Shown here: positions 5,867-9,080 of the stretch, piece by piece
Layout of the letters: each line of letters begins with the position of its first letter
How positions within the stretch are numbered: the stretch's first letter is position 1
Notes under the pieces: generated by a model
Database searches by the model: none
The model's input: only the letters and a program-made list of their open reading frames with translations
What the model was told of the DNA's origin: nothing
Assembly: GCF_019402445.1 (NCBI RefSeq)
Contig: NZ_SRZM01000224.1
Span: 1-9,080 of the forward strand
Source: Brachyspira pilosicoli
GTDB taxonomy: Bacteria; Spirochaetota; Brachyspiria; Brachyspirales; Brachyspiraceae
Reading direction: 5' to 3'
Length of the DNA stretch: 9,080 nt
Position numbers and translations under genes: made by a program

Positions 5867-5901
5867 AAGAGAGACTCTTTACTATTCAAAAGCCTCTCTT
5901 T
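5866..5901 (-). terminator. Intrinsic terminator of the oppA-like gene
   Basis: In minus-strand RNA AAAGAGAGGCTTTTG (5901-5887) folds back on the arm at 5880-5866, using two G-U pairs, and is followed by a U-run. In plus-strand RNA the same positions are mismatches, so the direction is clearly minus. The stem begins 22 bases after the stop of the lipoprotein gene. It is nearly the same sequence as the terminator at 4406-4441 and abuts the end of element B. Confidence 0.8.
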
Positions 5902-5922
5902 AATTTATTAGTTTATAATATA

Positions 5923-7533
5923 TTATTTTTCAGTGTTGTCATAATAAGCATAGAAAAACTTATGTTTGCCAAGCACATCATATTGAACATCTTTTAAATT
6001 ATTATTTACCAATAAAGGCAATGTGTAATAATATAAAGGAATGATAGGCATATCTTCCATAAATAATTCTTCTGCCTTATGAAGCAAAGGCATTCTTATA
6101 GTATTGTCATCTGTAGCAGAAGCATTAGCTAATAATCTATCATATATAGCACTGTTATAGCTTTCAACATTTTGAGGGCTGTAACTTAAAAACATACCTA
6201 AAAAAGTCATAGGGTCATCATAATCTCCAATCCAACCATTTCTTGCTATAACATAAGTTCTGCTATAGCGTGATGATTGAAATACTGCCCACTCTTCACT
6301 TACTATAGTAGTATCAATTCCTAAATTGTTTTTCCACATCTGCTGAATTGCTTCAAATATAGATGTATGCTCACCTGGATTAGTTTTAAACTCAAGCACA
6401 GGGAAATTTTCTCCGTTTGGATAACCTGCTTCAGCTAATAATTTTTTAGCCTCTTCTATGTTTTTTTGATAATCTTCAGCCTTTAAACTAAAACTATCTT
6501 GTCCATTTTCTCTAAACTTTCCAGTAACATCAGATATTTGAGGCGGTACAACAGCAGCAGCAGGAGTCTGTCCTCCTCTTGTTACTTGAGATACTATATA
6601 ATTTCTGTCAATAGCCAAAGCTAATGCTCTTCTTACTCTCTTATCTTTTAATGTTTCATTAGTAATATTTAAACTATAATAATACAAACCAAGATAAGGT
6701 TCTATTTTTAAATATCCTTCTTCTTTTAATGTATCCATATCTTGAGTAGGTACTCTGTCAGAGAAATATATAGAACCATCTTTTATACCAGCAACAACAG
6801 AAGTAGGATTATCCATCAATATAAAAATTAATTTCTTAGGAACTATAACAGAACGATTCCAATAATTAGTATTAACTTCCATTACTATTTTATTGTCAAT
6901 TTGTCTTTCAGTCATTTTAAAAGGACCATTTCCAATATAAGTATCAGCACTCATAGTCCAAGTATCAGGATTAGCTTCTATAATATCTTTTCTTAATGGA
7001 AAATATACAGGATAAGCCATAAGCTGGTCAAAATATGGAGTAGGAGCTTCCAAAGTAACTTCTAAAGTGTTATTATCAATAGCCTTAACACCTAAAGATT
7101 CAACAGGCATCTCACCAGCAGTAATTTTTTTAGCATTTTTTAAAGGCTCCATTTGATAACTATAATTAGCAGCTGTTTTAGGGTCAGCGGCCCTTCTCCA
7201 GCTATATACAAAATCATCAGCTACAACAGGCTTACCATCAGACCACTTAGCATTGCTTCTAATATGAAACACATATTTAGTGCCATTCTCACTAATATCC
7301 CAACTCTCAGCAACACCGCCTACAATTTTACCTTCTTTATCTTTCTGTGCTAAACCCTCAAAAGCATGTATTATATACATACTTCCGTCTATTGCAGAGT
7401 TCAATGTTGGGTCTATACTTTGAGGCTCTGGTCCAACATTCAAACGTAAAACTCCTTCTTCGAATTTATTTCCGCCTCCGCAAGATGCAAACAAAAACAA
7501 AGAAGAAATAAATAATAATAACTTAATCTTCAT
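5923..7533 (-). CDS. oppA: Oligopeptide-binding lipoprotein of an ABC transporter (OppA/DppA family)
   Basis: Solute-binding protein of 536 residues (SBP family 5), normal length. Residues 1-17 are a lipoprotein signal ending FLFAS with C18 as the lipidated residue, a relaxed lipobox of the kind spirochaetes use; the mature protein should be membrane-anchored. Early mature sequence LRLNVGPEPQSIDPTLNSA and the later WKFHI-like block YVFHIRSNAKWSDGKPV are typical of peptide-binding proteins; YYYSLNIT and RRALALAIDRNYI are typical of the second lobe. The ATG at 7533 is preferred to the upstream TTG at 7599 because it begins the signal peptide and has AGGAG at 7551-7547, although 13 bases away. 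No permease or ATPase genes flank it, so it is an orphan receptor that must use a transporter encoded elsewhere. Peptide specificity is unknown. Confidence 0.93.
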   Translation of the reverse strand: MKIKLLLFISSLFLFASCGGGNKFEEGVLRLNVGPEPQSIDPTLNSAIDGSMYIIHAFEGLAQKDKEGKIVGGVAESWDISENGTKYVFHIRSNAKWSDGKPVVADDFVYSWRRAADPKTAANYSYQMEPLKNAKKITAGEMPVESLGVKAIDNNTLEVTLEAPTPYFDQLMAYPVYFPLRKDIIEANPDTWTMSADTYIGNGPFKMTERQIDNKIVMEVNTNYWNRSVIVPKKLIFILMDNPTSVVAGIKDGSIYFSDRVPTQDMDTLKEEGYLKIEPYLGLYYYSLNITNETLKDKRVRRALALAIDRNYIVSQVTRGGQTPAAAVVPPQISDVTGKFRENGQDSFSLKAEDYQKNIEEAKKLLAEAGYPNGENFPVLEFKTNPGEHTSIFEAIQQMWKNNLGIDTTIVSEEWAVFQSSRYSRTYVIARNGWIGDYDDPMTFLGMFLSYSPQNVESYNSAIYDRLLANASATDDNTIRMPLLHKAEELFMEDMPIIPLYYYTLPLLVNNNLKDVQYDVLGKHKFFYAYYDNTEK

Positions 7534-7572
7534 AATTATAACAAGACTCCTATATTTTTTATATTTGCTGAT

Positions 7573-7599
7573 TTTATAATGATTTATAGTAAATATCAA
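7573..7599 (-). promoter_or_regulatory. Weak candidate promoter of the oppA-like gene
   Basis: TTGATA (7599-7594) and TATAAA (7578-7573) on the minus strand are 15 bases apart, slightly short of the ideal spacing. A second TTGATA lies farther upstream. The leader would contain the AGGAG site at 7551-7547. Confidence 0.25.
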
Positions 7600-7675
7600 G
7601 ATTTTTTCATATCAATTTATCTAGTCTTTAATTTAATGGAAAATAATTCTATAGTTAATATTTTCAATCTATCAA

Positions 7676-7758
7676 CCGCACGGTAAGAAAATTAAGAAAT
7701 AAAAAAAATTCATATTATAGAAACATCTATATATAATTTTAATAAACACAGCGTGCGG
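7676..7758. repeat. Repeat element C: core inverted repeat only
   Basis: ACCGCACG (7675-7682) and CGTGCGGT (7752-7759) form an 8-bp inverted repeat whose arms start 76 bases apart, with the same left-arm extension CCGCACGGT as elements A and B. No GGGNGGG block or terminal repeat is visible on either side, so both wings are absent. It lies between the 3' end of the capA-like gene and the promoter region of the oppA-like gene; no other terminator for the capA-like gene is evident. Confidence 0.65.
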
Positions 7759-7839
7759 TATTTAAAAACTAAGTTAATACTAAAATAATCTTTATAAAAA
7801 ATAAATAGAAGAAATATATAACAAGAGTAAAATATATTT

Positions 7840-8859
7840 TTATTTAACTAAATACTCGCCATCATCATTAAACTTTACACCTGTCTTTTGAAAATCTAAA
7901 TCAGCATACTCATTTAATTTTTTTATAGCAGTATTTGAAGAATCAAGACTAGGTATACCTCCATTTATTAAACGCACAGGTATAACTTTTGCTTTAGAAA
8001 CTTTTAAATCATCATCTAAAGTAATTTGTAATATAGCACTAATTCCATTATTTCCAGACAAAGAGAATTGTTTATATCCAACAAAATTTCCAAGAGAGTA
8101 AGCAATAAAAGTATTATTATACATTTCCATAGCTCTAAGTACATGCGGACCATGACCAACTACTAAATCAGCTCCCGCATCGCTAACAGCCCTTGCAAAC
8201 TTATAAACATCTCCCCTATTTTCTTTATAAAAATACTCAGTCGTTTTAGGAACTCTAAACATACTGCTTCCCTCAGCTCCGCCATGAAAACTTACAACTA
8301 AAAAATCACATTCTTTTTTTGTTTTTTCAACTAAAGCCTTAGCAGATGCAATATCCTGTATAGAATTATTAGCATAAGAAAAATAATAGAAAGCCAAAAA
8401 ACCTATTTTTTTACCCTTAACGTCTATAAAAGAAGCTTGATTTAAAACATTACCAACAACTTCCATACCAGCTTTTTTTACATATTCTTGAGTCTGACTA
8501 TATCCCTTAGCACCAAAATCTCTCGAATGATTATTGGCAACAGCAACTATATCAAACCCAGCCTCAGATATTCTATCAGCCATATATGGAGGCATACGAA
8601 AAGAATATGAACGTTTACCTGTTTTAGCAGATTTTGTTTCTGAGTTTGCTATAGCTCCTTCTAAATTTGCAAAACTTATATCTGAAGCTTTTAAAAATGA
8701 TGATACACTTTTAAAAACATCTTTTCCTTCATTAGGAGGCAAATAACTTTTATCTGGATGGTCACTTCCTGTCATAACATCACCTACAAAAGATAATGTT
8801 ATTTCAGGGTATAAAGAAAATTGAAATAATAGTATTAATAATAAAGTAAAATTTCTCAT
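7840..8859 (-). CDS. Exported CapA/PgsA-like metallophosphatase-fold protein
   Basis: Protein of 339 residues in the bacterial capsule-synthesis CapA family (PGA_cap). A hydrophobic N-terminus (about 4-17) indicates export; no lipobox and no clean AxA cleavage site is seen, so it may remain membrane-anchored. Family motifs in order: SFVGDVM (23-29), NLEG (65-68), VANNHSRDFG (107-116), FHGGAEG (191-197), GHGPHV (235-240) and YSLGNF (254-259). The fourth motif normally reads HWGxE, so the tryptophan is lost. In some Firmicutes homologues help make poly-gamma-glutamate capsule; no capBC-like ligase genes are nearby, so a capsule role is not supported here and a cell-surface phosphoesterase or amide-forming role is equally possible. 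There is no clear ribosome site before the ATG. Confidence 0.88.
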   Translation of the reverse strand: MRNFTLLLILLFQFSLYPEITLSFVGDVMTGSDHPDKSYLPPNEGKDVFKSVSSFLKASDISFANLEGAIANSETKSAKTGKRSYSFRMPPYMADRISEAGFDIVAVANNHSRDFGAKGYSQTQEYVKKAGMEVVGNVLNQASFIDVKGKKIGFLAFYYFSYANNSIQDIASAKALVEKTKKECDFLVVSFHGGAEGSSMFRVPKTTEYFYKENRGDVYKFARAVSDAGADLVVGHGPHVLRAMEMYNNTFIAYSLGNFVGYKQFSLSGNNGISAILQITLDDDLKVSKAKVIPVRLINGGIPSLDSSNTAIKKLNEYADLDFQKTGVKFNDDGEYLVK

Positions 8860-8868
8860 AATAATATG

Positions 8869-8896
8869 ATTTTACCATAAAAATAAATAAATTCAA
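8869..8896 (-). promoter_or_regulatory. Candidate promoter of the capA-like gene
   Basis: TTGAAT (8896-8891) and TAAAAT (8874-8869) on the minus strand are separated by 16 bases. The -10 box ends nine bases before the ATG at 8859, which would leave a leader of only a few bases and fits the absence of a Shine-Dalgarno site. Confidence 0.3.
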
Positions 8897-8979
8897 TATT
8901 ATGTTTACAATTTATATTAAAAGTTTTTTCTTTTTTACCGAATTAATATAAAGTTAGATAATATTTACATTTTATATGC

Positions 8980-9007
8980 TTGACAATATATAAAAATTTA
9001 GTATTAT
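8980..9007 (+). promoter_or_regulatory. Strong sigma-70-type promoter at the right edge
   Basis: A consensus TTGACA (8980-8985) is followed after 16 bases by TATTAT (9002-9007); TATACT overlaps at 9005-9010. It points to the right and would drive the gene beginning near 9065. Confidence 0.55.
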
Positions 9008-9064
9008 ACTAATAATAACTTTAATAATTTAATAATCTAAAATTAATAAAAAGAACTAATTACC

Positions 9065-9080
9065 ATGAAAAAATTTAAAT
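9065..9080 (+). CDS. Start of an unidentified gene, cut by the window edge
   Basis: An ATG at 9065 begins the codons for MKKFK before the window ends. A lysine-rich start like this is common for exported or lipoprotein signals, but five residues cannot identify a product. Support comes from the consensus promoter at 8980-9007 and about 55 bases of leader. The ribosome site is weak (an AAGAA at 9051-9055), so the true start could lie farther right. Confidence 0.4.

Larger units (their letters stand above)
5460..5922. other. Long intergenic gap dominated by repeat element B
   Basis: The gap lies between the HxlR gene (plus) and the oppA-like gene (minus). Bases 5460-5515 are plain AT-rich DNA with no clear terminator for the regulator gene. 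Bases 5516-5866 are the complete two-winged repeat element. Bases 5866-5901 are the terminator of the downstream-facing lipoprotein gene. I see no supported gene here, although short open frames cross the wings. Confidence 0.75.

Noticed and set aside
5800..5997. 65-codon plus-strand open frame overlapping the lipoprotein 3' end
   Set aside because: It crosses the right wing of element B and the terminator and then runs antisense to the oppA-like gene; there is no ribosome site. Only its first part is shared with element A, which is treated as a finding.
7534..7599. N-terminal extension of the lipoprotein to a TTG at 7599
   Set aside because: It would put 22 mostly polar residues before a clear lipoprotein signal, and the TTG overlaps a candidate -35 box; the ATG at 7533 fits better.
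4186..7758. CRISPR-like array from the recurring CCGCACG/CGTGCGG units
   Set aside because: The units are inverted pairs about 1.5-2 kb apart in separate intergenic gaps, not short direct repeats with regular spacers, and there are no cas genes.
8534..8746. 70-codon plus-strand open frame
   Set aside because: It is antisense to conserved motifs of the capA-like gene and has no ribosome site.

Overview
The window is very AT-rich. The genes are bacterial, with Shine-Dalgarno sites of the AGGAG type, sigma-70-like promoters and one lipoprotein signal with a relaxed lipobox. Base composition, the lipoprotein, and short GC-rich islands scattered through AT-rich intergenic DNA together suggest a Brachyspira-like spirochaete. 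This is recognition by eye, not a database match, and I hold the genus at moderate confidence. There are no rRNA or tRNA genes, no CRISPR array and no intact transposase.

Layout. Bases 1-257 are intergenic and hold a GC-rich structured island. On the minus strand, a cytosolic PAS-type sensor kinase (ending at 1602) and an NtrC-family sigma-54 activator (1598-258) form a two-gene operon separated by 3 bp. Divergent from it on the plus strand are peptide deformylase (2945-3478) and a HAD phosphatase (3487-4167), which form a second operon. A flavodoxin-fold reductase (minus, 5005-4448) and an HxlR/DUF24 repressor (plus, 5127-5459) are divergent across a short control region with a candidate operator, the usual arrangement for a repressor and its target. 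Next come an orphan oligopeptide-binding lipoprotein (minus, 7533-5923) and an exported CapA-like protein (minus, 8859-7840). At the right edge a strong plus-strand promoter leads to the first codons of another gene.

The most unusual content is intergenic. Bases 5516-5866 form a 351-bp element with near-perfect 31-33 bp terminal inverted repeats, a GC-rich central inverted repeat, and two outward wings. Each wing carries two GGGNGGG blocks exactly 77 bp apart. A half copy (core plus one wing, 4186-4401) and a core-only copy (7676-7758) occur in the other two intergenic gaps. The two wing-bearing copies abut near-identical intrinsic terminators at the 3' ends of unrelated minus-strand genes. 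This looks like a modular non-autonomous (MITE-like) or structural repeat family.

The genes themselves are housekeeping, regulatory and transport functions with no sign of one joint pathway. The two clear functional units are the kinase/activator pair and the reductase/repressor pair.
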